From: Brenneria roseae subsp. roseae
GTDB lineage: Bacteria > Pseudomonadota > Gammaproteobacteria > Enterobacterales > Enterobacteriaceae
Direction of reading: 5' to 3'
NCBI RefSeq assembly: GCF_003115845.1
Contig: NZ_KZ819027.1
Location: 236,484 to 300,483, forward strand
Length of the DNA stretch: 64,000 nucleotides
In this document: one piece after another, positions 9,322-19,910 of the stretch
Layout: each line of letters opens with the position of its first letter
How positions within the stretch are numbered: position 1 is the first letter of the stretch
Position numbers and translations under genes: made by a program
Notes under the pieces: model-generated
Databases searched by the model: none
What the model saw: only the letters and a program-made list of their open reading frames with translations
Told to the model about the DNA's origin: nothing

Positions 9322-10692
9322 ATGAAGAAAAAATCTTTATTATTTAGTGCATTAGCAATGAGCATCGGCTTAACCCTGTCCACGCTCCCGGCGGCGAATG
9401 CCGCGTTGCCCGCCGTGGTTCAGGGACAGCAGATGCCAAGCCTGGCGCCAATGCTTGAAAAAGTCTTGCCTGCGGTCGTCAGCGTGCATGTGGAAGGTAC
9501 GCAGGTACAACGCCAGCGCGTACCGGAAGAGTTTAAATTCTTCTTCGGTCCCAATTTCCCAACCGACAAACAAAGCTCACGTCCTTTTGAAGGACTGGGG
9601 TCTGGTGTGATTATTGATGCGGCCAAAAGCTATGTCCTGACCAATAATCACGTCATCAACAATGCCGATAAAATTCGCGTGCAGTTGAACGATGGGCGCG
9701 AATATGAAGCCAAACTGATTGGGCGCGATGAACAATCCGACATTGCCCTGCTTCAGTTAGTGGACGCCAAAAATCTGGTTGCCGTCAAAATGGCGGATTC
9801 CGACCAGCTACGCGTCGGTGATTTCGCCGTTGCGGTGGGTAACCCGTTCGGCCTTGGACAGACGGCCACCTCCGGCATCATTTCCGCACTGGGTCGTAGT
9901 GGGCTGAATCTGGAAGGGTTAGAAAACTTTATTCAGACCGACGCCTCCATCAACCGCGGCAACTCCGGTGGCGCATTGGTTAACCTGAACGGTGAACTGA
10001 TCGGGATTAACACGGCCATTCTGGCTCCGGGCGGCGGGAATATCGGCATTGGCTTTGCCATTCCCAGCAACATGGCGCAGAACCTGGCTCAGCAACTGGT
10101 TGAATTCGGCGAAGTCAAACGGGGTGTTCTGGGGATCAAAGGCAGCGAGATGACGTCCGAAATGGCGAAAGCCTTTAAGGTCGATGCACAGCGCGGCGCG
10201 TTCGTCAGCGAAGTGCTGCCAAAATCTGCTGCGGCCAAGGCCGGAATCAAAGCGGGTGACGTCCTGACCTCGCTGGATGGGAAACCCATCAGCAGTTTTG
10301 CCGAATTGCGCGCCAAGATAGGCACCACCGCGCCGGGTAAAACCGTGAAAATCGGTTTACTGCGTGAAGGTAAACAGCAGGAAGTCTCCGTCGTGCTGGA
10401 TAACAGCGCAACGTCCACCACCAGCGCGGAAACCTTGTCTCCGGCCCTGCAAGGCGCTTCTCTGACCAACGGTCAGTTGAAAGACGGCAGCAAAGGCGTA
10501 CAGATCGATAATGTCACCAAAGACTCTCCGGCCGCGCAGGTTGGTTTGCAGAAAGGCGACATCATCATCGGCGTTAACCGTGAGCGAGTGGAAAACATTA
10601 CCCAGCTCCGCAAGCTGCTGGAAGCCAAACCATCCGTGCTGGCTCTGAACATCGTTCGCGGCGACGAAACGATTTACCTGCTTCTGCGTTAA
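9322..10692 (+). CDS. degQ: Periplasmic serine endoprotease DegQ
   Basis: A 456-residue HtrA-family protease and chaperone. A Sec signal peptide (MKKKSLLFSALAMS...) ends at ANA-ALP (residue 27). The trypsin-like domain has the triad H110 (TNNHV), D140 (QSDIALL) and S215 (GNSGGAL). Two PDZ domains follow (about 265-350 and 375-455). It degrades unfolded periplasmic proteins as an oligomer. The adjacent degS is a typical pairing. It lacks the long Q-linker of DegP, which supports DegQ rather than DegP. Confidence 0.95.
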   Translation: MKKKSLLFSALAMSIGLTLSTLPAANAALPAVVQGQQMPSLAPMLEKVLPAVVSVHVEGTQVQRQRVPEEFKFFFGPNFPTDKQSSRPFEGLGSGVIIDAAKSYVLTNNHVINNADKIRVQLNDGREYEAKLIGRDEQSDIALLQLVDAKNLVAVKMADSDQLRVGDFAVAVGNPFGLGQTATSGIISALGRSGLNLEGLENFIQTDASINRGNSGGALVNLNGELIGINTAILAPGGGNIGIGFAIPSNMAQNLAQQLVEFGEVKRGVLGIKGSEMTSEMAKAFKVDAQRGAFVSEVLPKSAAAKAGIKAGDVLTSLDGKPISSFAELRAKIGTTAPGKTVKIGLLREGKQQEVSVVLDNSATSTTSAETLSPALQGASLTNGQLKDGSKGVQIDNVTKDSPAAQVGLQKGDIIIGVNRERVENITQLRKLLEAKPSVLALNIVRGDETIYLLLR

Positions 10693-10757
10693 TCGCCACC
10701 GGGAAGATTACTGCGTGCCGTTTTGCCGAACAACGGACACCTACCCGGTCTGAAAAT

Positions 10758-10782
10758 CGGACACAGTATCCTGCTGTGTCCG
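10758..10782 (+). terminator. Hairpin between degQ and degS
   Basis: A perfect 9-bp stem CGGACACAG / CTGTGTCCG (10758-10766, 10774-10782) stands 65 bases past degQ and 54 bases before degS. No T tract follows; it may be a weak terminator or an mRNA 3'-end stabiliser. Confidence 0.5.
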
Positions 10783-10836
10783 GTAATCTCGTGTTATTCT
10801 CGGCATCATATCCATCTTGCACAGTAAAACACGCTT

Positions 10837-11922
10837 ATGCTTGCTAAGTTATTACGTTCCATCCTACTCGGCGTGATCGCCGCGGGCATTCTGTTGGCTG
10901 CGGTTCCCACGCTGCGCCCTACGGCATGGCAGAAGAGCGATGACACACCAGCCTCCGCCACCCCAGTCAGCTATTACGACGGGGTCCGCCGTGCAGCGCC
11001 AGCCGTAGTGATCATCTATGACAAAGTTCCCAATACGGAACAGACGACCGAACTCAATATTCGAACGCTGGGTTCTGGCGTCATCATGAGTGACAAAGGC
11101 TATATCCTGACCAACAAGCACGTTATTAATAACACACAGCAAATTCTGGTCGCGCTTCAGGACGGCAGACTCTATGAAGCAACGGTTGTCGGCTCAGATA
11201 GCCTGACCGATCTGGCGGTTCTGCAAGTTAACGGTGTCAATTTGCCCGTTATCCCGATCAATACCAGTCGTATCGCGCACGTGGGCGATGTCGTCATGGC
11301 TATCGGCAATCCCTACAACCTGGGACAAACCATTACCCAGGGGATCATCAGTGCGACAGGACGCGTCGGGCTGAGCGCGGTCGGACAGGACAGCCGACAA
11401 AATGGCCGGCAAAATCTTTTGCAAACCGATGCATCCATCAACCATGGTAACTCCGGCGGCGCTCTGGTGAATACGCTGGGGGAACTGGTTGGCATCAATA
11501 CGCTGTCCTTTGACAGAAGTGCCGACGGTGAAACGCCAGAAGGGATTGGTTTCGCCATTCCCGTTGAGCTGGCGACCAAGGTGATGGAAAAACTGATCCG
11601 CGATGGCCGCGTCATTCGCGGCTATATCGGCATCAACGGGGTACAGATAGAAGATATCGAAAGTATCGAAAACGGCAGCCGCCAGGGACGCCCTAACGGT
11701 ATCCAGGTCAGAACCGTCGACATTGGAGGCCCCGCGGATAAAGCAGGGATTCAGGTCGAAGATATATTAGTCAGCGTTAACAATAAACCGACACGTTCGG
11801 TTATCGAAACCATGGATCAAATTGCAGAAATACGGCCCGGAACCGTCGTTCCCGTGGTGATCAAGCGCGGCCCTAAAGAAATCAAGTTAGACATGACGAT
11901 TCAGGAGTTTCCGGCCAACTGA
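10837..11922 (+). CDS. degS: Membrane-anchored site-1 protease DegS
   Basis: A 361-residue HtrA protease that senses misfolded outer-membrane proteins with its PDZ domain and makes the first cut in RseA, starting the sigma-E response. An uncleaved N-terminal anchor (about residues 5-25) is followed by the protease domain with H95 (TNKHV), D125 (LTDLAVL) and S206 (GNSGGAL), and one PDZ domain (about 255-355). Compared with E. coli DegS as I recall it, seven residues are inserted at QDSRQNG (184-190), apparently from a short tandem duplication of DNA, just before the active-site serine. Confidence 0.95.
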   Translation: MLAKLLRSILLGVIAAGILLAAVPTLRPTAWQKSDDTPASATPVSYYDGVRRAAPAVVIIYDKVPNTEQTTELNIRTLGSGVIMSDKGYILTNKHVINNTQQILVALQDGRLYEATVVGSDSLTDLAVLQVNGVNLPVIPINTSRIAHVGDVVMAIGNPYNLGQTITQGIISATGRVGLSAVGQDSRQNGRQNLLQTDASINHGNSGGALVNTLGELVGINTLSFDRSADGETPEGIGFAIPVELATKVMEKLIRDGRVIRGYIGINGVQIEDIESIENGSRQGRPNGIQVRTVDIGGPADKAGIQVEDILVSVNNKPTRSVIETMDQIAEIRPGTVVPVVIKRGPKEIKLDMTIQEFPAN

Positions 11923-11950
11923 ATTCGGCGGGCAGGGGTAGCTCTGCCAT

Positions 11951-11979
11951 AAAAAAACCGGGTGGGGAAACCCACCCGG
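11951..11979 (-). terminator. Terminator after murA
   Basis: CCGGGTGGG (11958-11966) and CCCACCCGG (11971-11979) form a 9-bp stem with a GAAA loop; on the minus strand a T7 run follows (11957-11951). It lies between convergent degS and murA and best serves murA. Confidence 0.88.
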
Positions 11980-12012
11980 CTGCTAATCATAATACCGACG
12001 TCGCGCTCACGC

Positions 12013-13287
<1,275 letters not shown>

Positions 13288-13327
13288 TCAATGTTTCAAT
13301 TCAATATTGCGTCATATGACGACAAGC

Positions 13328-13582
13328 TTAAAAACCACTCAGCTTGCGGTCACGCTGCCACTCTTCCGGCGTATACGCCTTAATCGACAGCGCATGAATA
13401 CGGTTATCCGCGATGTACTCCTTCAGCGGAGCATACACTGCCTGCTGTTTTTTCACCCGACTCATGCCAGTGAAAAGCTCACCGACAGCGATGACCTGAA
13501 AGTGGCTGCCATCGCCAGAAACATGGACTTCCTCGAGTGCCAATGCCTTCATCAGCACATCTTTAATTTCATTATTTTCCAT
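13328..13582 (-). CDS. ibaG: BolA-family protein IbaG
   Basis: An 84-residue BolA/YrbA-type protein with the class II KH-like fold; [18 protein letters not shown] and [11 protein letters not shown] are family motifs, including a histidine that can bind Fe-S clusters with monothiol glutaredoxin. It is linked to acid stress and envelope homeostasis. An in-frame GTG precedes the ATG at 13582, which gives the E. coli start MENNEI and is preferred. Confidence 0.95.
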   Translation of the reverse strand: MENNEIKDVLMKALALEEVHVSGDGSHFQVIAVGELFTGMSRVKKQQAVYAPLKEYIADNRIHALSIKAYTPEEWQRDRKLSGF

Positions 13583-13668
13583 CACTCTCGATTTCTATGT
13601 CAGGGGGGATGATAAACAGGGTGGTATCTTAGATGAATACGGCATTATCTTAAACAAAGAAATCCCCC

Positions 13669-13726
13669 TATCCTTCATCTTTCAAGCCGCAGGCGCGTGT
13701 CCCGCGGCTGGAAATCTATTGGTATA
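13669..13726. repeat. TATACC-ended palindromic element, short copy
   Basis: A 58-base imperfect palindrome: one end reads TATCCTTCATCTTTCAAGC, the other GCTGGAAATCTATTGGTATA. These ends match the ends of the longer element at 46472-46630 (CCTGAAAGATGACGGATATA and TATACCCAATAGATTTCAGG), so this appears to be a short, internally deleted member of the same family. It lies between ibaG and mlaB. Confidence 0.7.
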
Positions 13727-13773
13727 GGCATAACGCAAAAAAGGGGGATTTGACAACGAATTGTCGATGCGCG

Positions 13774-14076
13774 CTATGCAGTTTGAGACACAGGGATGAT
13801 TTCATTCAGGTTATACAATGCAATCAGCGTCTTTAGCCGATCGCCAGCCCCAATAATTTTCAGTCCGCCTCCCTGCGAAGCGGACTGGTAATAAAAATGT
13901 ATCAGCAAAGCCAGCCCCGCCGAGTCAACACGTTCCAGACCAGAAACATCCAACGCCGTTTTACCTGACAGCAACGTATCACGCTGTTCCCAGAGCGGTA
14001 ACAGCGTTTCGCGATCCAGATCGCCGGTTAATACCAACGTCGATTCCAGTGACTGCCAACTCAGTGCATTCGCCAT
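13774..14076 (-). CDS. mlaB: Phospholipid transport accessory protein MlaB (STAS domain)
   Basis: A 100-residue cytoplasmic STAS-domain protein that binds the ATPase MlaF and is needed for assembly and activity of the MlaFEDB complex. The STAS core LDVSGLERVDSAGLALLIHF is visible (about residues 44-63), with the serine of the VDSAG loop. The ATG at 14076 is chosen over the longer open frame, since it gives MANALSW as in relatives and lies 13 bases after mlaC. Last gene of the mlaFEDCB operon. Confidence 0.93.
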   Translation of the reverse strand: MANALSWQSLESTLVLTGDLDRETLLPLWEQRDTLLSGKTALDVSGLERVDSAGLALLIHFYYQSASQGGGLKIIGAGDRLKTLIALYNLNEIIPVSQTA

Positions 14077-14089
14077 GTCTCTACCCAGA

Positions 14090-14722
14090 TTAGTTGTTTT
14101 GCCGATCCAGCGTGATCGGCTGTTTCGCTGCGGCGGCAAGCTGTTGGGTCAGGCCGTCAACGCCTTTTTGACGCAACGTAGCCGCCCATTCATTTTGCTT
14201 GGTCGTAATCATGCTGACGCCTTCCGCAATCATGTCATAGGCCTGCCAGTTGCCGCTTTGGCTGTTTTTACGCCATTGGAAATCCAGACGTACCGGCGGC
14301 CGGCCGCCGTTATCGATAATCGTCACGCGAATGGCGATAATGTTGGCATCGCCCAACGGCTGATCGGGCGCGATTTGATAGGTTTGCCCGTGATATAACG
14401 CCAGAGCCTGCCCGTATGCCTGTTCCAGATAGGCTTCAAAGGCTTTGAAATAGGCATCGCGCTGAGCGGGTGTCGCATCCTTATAGTACCGGCCAAGAAC
14501 CAACGCGCCGGCATATCTGACCTGTACATACGGCAGAAGCTCTTCGCGTACGACATTACGCAGATAGTCTGGATTTTGTCTGATGCGCGGCTGCTCGGTT
14601 TTTAAGCGATTAAAAGTTTTTTCCGCCGCTTCATTCATCAAGCGATAAGGGTTCGTTTGATCGGCAGCGTTGGCCAATGGCGTAACCACCAGTAAAGCCA
14701 CCATCAGTAAACGTTTAAACAT
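14090..14722 (-). CDS. mlaC: Periplasmic phospholipid-binding protein MlaC
   Basis: A 210-residue soluble lipid carrier shuttling phospholipids between the outer-membrane MlaA-porin complex and MlaFEDB. A signal peptide ([19 protein letters not shown]) is cut before ADQTNPY. The rest is the all-helix plus sheet MlaC/Ttg2 fold, with [16 protein letters not shown] and a long conserved central part. It lies 12 bases after mlaD. Confidence 0.96.
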   Translation of the reverse strand: MFKRLLMVALLVVTPLANAADQTNPYRLMNEAAEKTFNRLKTEQPRIRQNPDYLRNVVREELLPYVQVRYAGALVLGRYYKDATPAQRDAYFKAFEAYLEQAYGQALALYHGQTYQIAPDQPLGDANIIAIRVTIIDNGGRPPVRLDFQWRKNSQSGNWQAYDMIAEGVSMITTKQNEWAATLRQKGVDGLTQQLAAAAKQPITLDRQNN

Positions 14723-14734
14723 GCAGATATCCTC

Positions 14735-15301
14735 TTATGGATGTGAAGTAACGGGCTGACTCTGAGGTTCGGGCGTCACCGCCTCGCCAGTTGCCGGGCC
14801 AGAACCTGTCTGACCGGCATTATCCTCGCTGGTGCCACCGCTCTTATATAGGAATTGACCGATGAGATCCTCCAATACCATCGCTGACTTGGTGTCCTGA
14901 ATAACGCCGCCGTCTTTCAGTATTGAAGTCCCCATCTCTTCATCTTCAAAACCGATATTCAATGCCAGGAACTGTTCGCCCAGCAGGCCGGAGGTGCGGA
15001 TTGCCAGAGAACTGGTATCAGGAATATGGTCATAGCGCGCCTGAATATCCATCGCTACGCGGGGAAGGTAGGTTTTCTCATCAAGCGAAATATCCGCTAC
15101 CCGCCCAATAACCACGCCGCCGATTCGAATGGGCGAACGCGTTTTCAGACCGCCGATATTGTCAAACGTCGCGTACAGACGATAGGTCGGTTCACTACCG
15201 ATCGATTTGAGATCGGCGACCTTCAGGCACAAAAAGATGATGGCGCACAGCGCAATCAGCATGAATGCGCCAACCCAAACTTCATTTTTCTTTGTTTGCA
15301 T
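14735..15301 (-). CDS. mlaD: Phospholipid ABC transporter MCE protein MlaD
   Basis: A 188-residue inner-membrane-anchored protein: one membrane segment (about residues 9-28, VGAFMLIALCAIIFLCLKV) then an MCE domain (about 38-115: YRLYATFDNIGGLKTRSPIRIGG) that forms a hexameric ring in the periplasm. The C-terminal tail is rich in Thr, Ser, Pro and Glu and is probably disordered. The start at 15301 gives MQTKKNE as in E. coli; the GTG/ATG options upstream overlap mlaE. Confidence 0.96.
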   Translation of the reverse strand: MQTKKNEVWVGAFMLIALCAIIFLCLKVADLKSIGSEPTYRLYATFDNIGGLKTRSPIRIGGVVIGRVADISLDEKTYLPRVAMDIQARYDHIPDTSSLAIRTSGLLGEQFLALNIGFEDEEMGTSILKDGGVIQDTKSAMVLEDLIGQFLYKSGGTSEDNAGQTGSGPATGEAVTPEPQSQPVTSHP

Positions 15302-15305
15302 TGAA

Positions 15306-16088
15306 TCAGTTCCCAAACATCAGTGCTGTCAGCACAAAATCCAATCCCAGTACCGCGAGTGATGAGTGCACAACGGTACGGGTCGTCGCCCGACTGATTC
15401 CTTCTGAAGTCGGAATCGCATCATAGCCGTTAAACAGCGCAATCCAGGTCACGGTAATCGCGAAGACGATACTTTTAATCACGCAGTTCAGTACATCCTG
15501 CCGCCATTCAACCGCGCCCTGCATGGCAGACCAGAAGAACCCGCTGTCGATGCCTTTCCAGTCCACGCCGACCAGCGCCCCTCCCCAGATACCGACGGCG
15601 ACAAAAATTATCGCCAGCAACGGCATACTGATTAATCCGGCCCAGAAACGCGGTGCGACAACGCGACGCAATGGATCAACCGCCATCATTTCCATGCTGG
15701 ACAACTGCTCGGTCGCCTTCATCAGACCAATTTCCGCGGTCAGCGCCGATCCGGCACGTCCGGCAAACAGCAACGCGGTAACCACCGGCCCGAGCTCACG
15801 GAGCAGCGAAAGCGCCACCATCATGCCCAGACTGGCTTCCGCACTGTAGGTGGTCAGAATAAGATACCCTTGCAAACCGAGCACCATACCGATAAACAGA
15901 CCGGATACCATGATGATTAACAGTGACTGAACACCGACGCTATACAGTTGTTTGATCAGCAGCGGCCACTGTTTCCTGAATTCAGGTTTGCCCACCAACG
16001 CATTAAACAGCATCAGTCCGGCACGGCCAAACGAGGCACAGGTAGAAATTCCCTGACGTCCTAACGACGCCAACGCCTGTAATAACAT
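15306..16088 (-). CDS. mlaE: Phospholipid ABC transporter permease MlaE
   Basis: A 260-residue MlaE/YrbE permease with about five to six membrane segments. The conserved domain shows [18 protein letters not shown] and the coupling-helix region [22 protein letters not shown] (about residues 118-139, shown in part). It moves phospholipids through the inner membrane with MlaF, MlaD and MlaB. Spacing to mlaF is seven bases. Confidence 0.96.
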   Translation of the reverse strand: MLLQALASLGRQGISTCASFGRAGLMLFNALVGKPEFRKQWPLLIKQLYSVGVQSLLIIMVSGLFIGMVLGLQGYLILTTYSAEASLGMMVALSLLRELGPVVTALLFAGRAGSALTAEIGLMKATEQLSSMEMMAVDPLRRVVAPRFWAGLISMPLLAIIFVAVGIWGGALVGVDWKGIDSGFFWSAMQGAVEWRQDVLNCVIKSIVFAITVTWIALFNGYDAIPTSEGISRATTRTVVHSSLAVLGLDFVLTALMFGN

Positions 16089-16095
16089 GAGTTCG

Positions 16096-16908
16096 TTAAC
16101 CCCCTGAACCTAACAGTGCGGTTTTATAATCATCCGCCGGGAAGCGGAAAGGAACGGGACCATCGGCAATGCCATCCAGAAACTGGCGCACCCGGGGGTC
16201 ATCGTTCATTTTCAGCTGTTCCGGCGTCCCTTCCGCCACAACCTGCCGCTCGGCAATAATATAAGCGTAATCGGCAATACTCATGACTTCCGGCACGTCA
16301 TGAGATACGACAATACAGGTAACACCCAGCGCATGATTCAGTTCATCAATCAACTTGACCAGCGTTCCCAACGTGATCGGATCCTGTCCGACAAAAGGCT
16401 CATCGAACATAATCAGCTGCGGATCGAGCGCGATCGCCCGCGCCAACGCCGCACGCCGCGCCATCCCGCCAGAAAGCTCCGCCGGCATCAGGTCGGCCGC
16501 TCCCCGTAGCCCCACGGCCTCCAGCTTCATCATCACCGTGCTGCGCAGCAGCGGCTCCGGCAACCGGCTGTGCTCACGCAGCGGCCAGGCGACATTATCA
16601 AACACGTTCAGATCGGTAAATAACGCGCCAGACTGAAATAACATGCTCATTTTTTTGCGGGCATTGTACAGTTCCGTGCGTGACAGCGACGGAATATTGT
16701 CGCCATCAAACCAGATTTCCCCGCTGTCCGGCGGAAGCTGCCCGCCAATCAGGCGAAGCAATGTTGTTTTACCGATACCGGAAGGTCCCATGATCGCGGT
16801 GACTTTCCCTTTGGGAACGTTCAACGTGATATCTGTAAAAATCGGCCGATCTCCGCGTCGAAAGCTCATGCCGCGAATCTCAACCAGGTTGGTATCCTTA
16901 TGGTTCAT
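16096..16908 (-). CDS. mlaF: Phospholipid ABC transporter ATP-binding protein MlaF
   Basis: A 270-residue ABC ATPase: Walker [13 protein letters not shown] (about residues 41-52), Q-loop MLFQSGALF, signature [14 protein letters not shown], Walker [13 protein letters not shown] and H-loop VVSHDVPE. It powers MlaFEDB. First gene of the operon; the promoter should lie in the 304-base gap to yrbG. Confidence 0.96.
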   Translation of the reverse strand: MNHKDTNLVEIRGMSFRRGDRPIFTDITLNVPKGKVTAIMGPSGIGKTTLLRLIGGQLPPDSGEIWFDGDNIPSLSRTELYNARKKMSMLFQSGALFTDLNVFDNVAWPLREHSRLPEPLLRSTVMMKLEAVGLRGAADLMPAELSGGMARRAALARAIALDPQLIMFDEPFVGQDPITLGTLVKLIDELNHALGVTCIVVSHDVPEVMSIADYAYIIAERQVVAEGTPEQLKMNDDPRVRQFLDGIADGPVPFRFPADDYKTALLGSGG

Positions 16909-17212
16909 TATCTCATATTCCTTACCGAATCAGCGTATTAGCTGCGATCGTCAGTTTTAAACGAATAGCGGTAATGCGGCCCCATCTCTAAATCCTAATG
17001 GTTGATATCCTGCAAAGCCCGAGTTTTACAAAAACTTACCGTAAGTTCTTGTCCCAAATGGCTGAACAAAACCGCCATAGGTTTTACTTTTCCGCCCTAC
17101 ACAGTCAGAATTAACGCTAATGATGAAAAGCGTTTTTTTGTTCGAAATTCGTCCAGAAATACGGGCTTATCAATCAGTGAACCAGTGATTATACCTTAAT
17201 AAAGGACGCGGC
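16909..17212. promoter_or_regulatory. Divergent region mlaF / yrbG
   Basis: A 304-base gene-free gap between the divergent mla operon and yrbG. It must contain both promoters; I see no strong -10/-35 pair, hairpin or palindrome that I can support. Confidence 0.4.
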
Positions 17213-18175
17213 ATGCTTTTTGCGACAGTACTCTTGATCGTCGGTTTGGTATTACTGGTATATGGTGCCGATCGTCTGGTATATGGCGCCGCCGTTCTGG
17301 CGCGCGTTTTGGGTCTGCCGCCTTTCATTATCGGCCTTGCCATCGTCGGTTTCGGTACCTCGCTGCCCGAACTGATTGTCTCCGTGACCGCCGCGCTGAA
17401 CCATCAGATCGATATGGCCGTCGGTAACGTGTTGGGCTCCAATATCGCCAATATCCTGTTAATTCTCGGCAGTGCCACGCTGATCCGCCCTTTGACCGTG
17501 CATTCAGAGCTGTTGCGCCGTGAATTTCCGCTTATGCTGCTGGTCACCGTTTTATGTGGCTTTTTACTTCATGATAGCTATCTGAGCCGTACCGACGGCG
17601 TGATTCTCCTGACCGCCGCCGGGATATTCCTGTTCCTGATGATCCGCATGACCCGTCTGGCGCAGCAGGAAGGCGTAGACAGCCTGACGCGGGAACAGTT
17701 AGCCGAACTGCCGCAGGCCGACAGCAATCAAATGGTCGCCGTTTTATGGCTGATTCTCGGCCTGATTATTCTACCCATGGCCGCCCGTATGGTGATCGAC
17801 AATGCCACCGTACTTGCCCGCTATTTTAATATCAGCGAACTGACCGTCGGCCTCACGGTGCTGGCGATTGGCACCAGCCTGCCCGAATTGGCCACCGCCA
17901 TTGTTGGTACGCTGAAAAAGGAAGATGATATTGCGCTGGGTAATCTCATCGGTTCGAATATCTTTAATATCGTCATCGTGTTGGGCGTACCGGCGCTGCT
18001 TTCGCCAGGTACGCTCAACCCCCTTGCCTTCGGGCGTGATTATTGGGTCATGTTGGGAGCCAGCGCATTGCTGGCGGCGCTGTGCCTCAGCAGAAAGCGT
18101 CGTATCGGGCAAGGTGCCGGCGCGCTGTTGCTCTGCGCGTTTGTCGTTTATCTCTCGGTATTGTTCTTTGTTTGA
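17213..18175 (+). CDS. yrbG: Calcium/sodium antiporter YrbG (CaCA family)
   Basis: A 320-residue inner-membrane exchanger of ten predicted helices formed by two inverted repeats. Each repeat carries the ion-binding alpha motif: GFGTSLPELIVSVTA (first) and AIGTSLPELATAIVG (second), with VGNVLGSNIANIL and LGNLIGSNIFNIV after them. The glutamates in both PEL motifs are the expected Na/Ca ligands. In E. coli it is the start of the yrbG-kdsD-kdsC-lptCAB series. Confidence 0.94.
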   Translation: MLFATVLLIVGLVLLVYGADRLVYGAAVLARVLGLPPFIIGLAIVGFGTSLPELIVSVTAALNHQIDMAVGNVLGSNIANILLILGSATLIRPLTVHSELLRREFPLMLLVTVLCGFLLHDSYLSRTDGVILLTAAGIFLFLMIRMTRLAQQEGVDSLTREQLAELPQADSNQMVAVLWLILGLIILPMAARMVIDNATVLARYFNISELTVGLTVLAIGTSLPELATAIVGTLKKEDDIALGNLIGSNIFNIVIVLGVPALLSPGTLNPLAFGRDYWVMLGASALLAALCLSRKRRIGQGAGALLLCAFVVYLSVLFFV

Positions 18176-18264
18176 GTAGCCCGTGGTCTGATTAGCAAAT
18201 TGTTTGATTAACCAGAACATCAGGGTATTAACCAAAACATCAAAACAAGCAGGATTATTCAGGT

Positions 18265-19251
18265 ATGTCACATTTTGAACTACAACCCGGTTTTGATTTT
18301 CAGCAGGCAGGCAAACAGGTTCTGAATACTGAACGCGAAGGCCTGGCACAGTTGGATCAATACATTGATGATCATTTCACTCAAGCCTGTGAAAAAATCT
18401 TCCACTGTCAGGGGAAAGTGGTCGTTATGGGGATGGGAAAATCCGGCCATATCGGCTGTAAGATGGCCGCCACCTTTGCCAGTACCGGAACGCCCGCTTT
18501 TTTTGTCCATCCCGGAGAAGCCAGCCATGGCGATCTGGGCATGGTAACGCCGCATGACATCGTGATCGCCATTTCCAATTCCGGCGAATCCCACGAAATC
18601 CTGTCGCTGATCCCGGTGCTGAAACGCCTGCGGGTTTTCCTGATTTGCATGACCGGTAACCCCGAAAGCACCATGGGGAAAGCGGCGGATATCCATCTGT
18701 GCATCCATGTTCCGCAAGAAGCCTGTCCGCTTGGCCTGGCGCCGACCAGCAGTACGACCGCGACGCTGGTGATGGGAGATGCGCTGGCCGTCGCGCTATT
18801 ACAGGCACGCGGCTTTACCGCCGAGGATTTTGCCCTCTCCCACCCCGGTGGCGCACTAGGCCGCAAACTTTTGCTGCGCGTCAGCGATATCATGCACTCG
18901 GGTGAAGAAATGCCTCATGTTCCCCATGACGCCTCTCTGCGCGACGCCCTGTTGGAAATTACGCGCAAAAATTTGGGAATGACGGTCATTTGCGACGCGG
19001 ACATGAAAATCCTCGGTATCTTCACCGATGGGGACTTACGCCGAATCTTCGACATGAAGATTGACTTGAACAGCGCACGCATTGCTGATGTGATGACCGT
19101 CGGCGGTATCCGGGTCACAGCGCAAACGCTGGCCGTGGATGCCCTGAACCTGATGCAGTCACGTCATATTACGTCGCTGCTGGTTGCGGAAAACGATCGT
19201 CTGGTCGGGATCGTTCATATGCACGATATGCTGCGCGCAGGCGTGGTGTAA
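18265..19251 (+). CDS. kdsD: D-arabinose 5-phosphate isomerase KdsD
   Basis: A 328-residue enzyme converting ribulose 5-phosphate to arabinose 5-phosphate, the first step of Kdo synthesis for LPS. The SIS sugar isomerase domain spans about 40-180 (VMGMGKSGHIGCKMAATFAS, SNSGESHEIL); the catalytic histidine is H193 in LSHPGGALGR. Two CBS domains (about 205-262 and 270-328) complete it, as in E. coli KdsD. Confidence 0.96.
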   Translation: MSHFELQPGFDFQQAGKQVLNTEREGLAQLDQYIDDHFTQACEKIFHCQGKVVVMGMGKSGHIGCKMAATFASTGTPAFFVHPGEASHGDLGMVTPHDIVIAISNSGESHEILSLIPVLKRLRVFLICMTGNPESTMGKAADIHLCIHVPQEACPLGLAPTSSTTATLVMGDALAVALLQARGFTAEDFALSHPGGALGRKLLLRVSDIMHSGEEMPHVPHDASLRDALLEITRKNLGMTVICDADMKILGIFTDGDLRRIFDMKIDLNSARIADVMTVGGIRVTAQTLAVDALNLMQSRHITSLLVAENDRLVGIVHMHDMLRAGVV

Positions 19252-19343
19252 TATGCCCTCGCAGATAACCCGTTATCGCACGGAAAATACGCGATAGCGA
19301 AGTCAACACACCGTAGAGCCAAAAGAACCAAGGATAAACGTCA

Positions 19344-19910
19344 ATGAGTGAAACCAGGGCACAAACCGATACCTGCTATGGACCTGTCGATCGGCAGGTA
19401 CTGGATAAGGCCCGTGAAATTCGCCTGTTAATCTGCGATGTTGATGGAGTAATGTCGGATGGCCTGATTTATATGGGCAATCACGGTGAAGAGCTGAAAG
19501 CCTTTAACGTTCGTGATGGCTATGGCATCCGCTGCCTGCTGACGTCCGGTATTGAGGTCGCCATTATTACCGGGCGGTCGGCCAACCTGTTGGTGGATCG
19601 CTGCAAGACACTGGGGATCACTCATCTTTATCAGGGACAATCCGATAAGGTTTTGGCCTTCAACGATCTGTTGGATAAACTATCCGTAACGGCCAGCCAG
19701 ACCGCCTATATCGGCGATGATCTGATCGACTGGCCGGTGATGGCGCAGGTCGGCCTGAGCGTTGCCGTGGCAGACGCACATCCGTTACTGTTGCCGCGGG
19801 CTGATTACGTTACGCGCATCGCGGGTGGACGTGGCGCGGTGCGTGAACTTTGCGATTTGATCCTGTTTTCACAGGATAAGCTGGAGCATGCCAAAGGGTT
19901 GTCGATATGA
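19344..19910 (+). CDS. kdsC: Kdo-8-phosphate phosphatase KdsC
   Basis: A 188-residue HAD-family phosphatase giving free Kdo. The nucleophile motif is DVDGVMSDG with D32 and D34; GRSANLLVDRCKTLG and YIGDDLIDWPVM are the later HAD motifs. Forms a tetramer in E. coli. Its stop overlaps the lptC start (ATGA), so the Kdo and LPS-transport genes are translationally coupled. Confidence 0.96.
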   Translation: MSETRAQTDTCYGPVDRQVLDKAREIRLLICDVDGVMSDGLIYMGNHGEELKAFNVRDGYGIRCLLTSGIEVAIITGRSANLLVDRCKTLGITHLYQGQSDKVLAFNDLLDKLSVTASQTAYIGDDLIDWPVMAQVGLSVAVADAHPLLLPRADYVTRIAGGRGAVRELCDLILFSQDKLEHAKGLSI

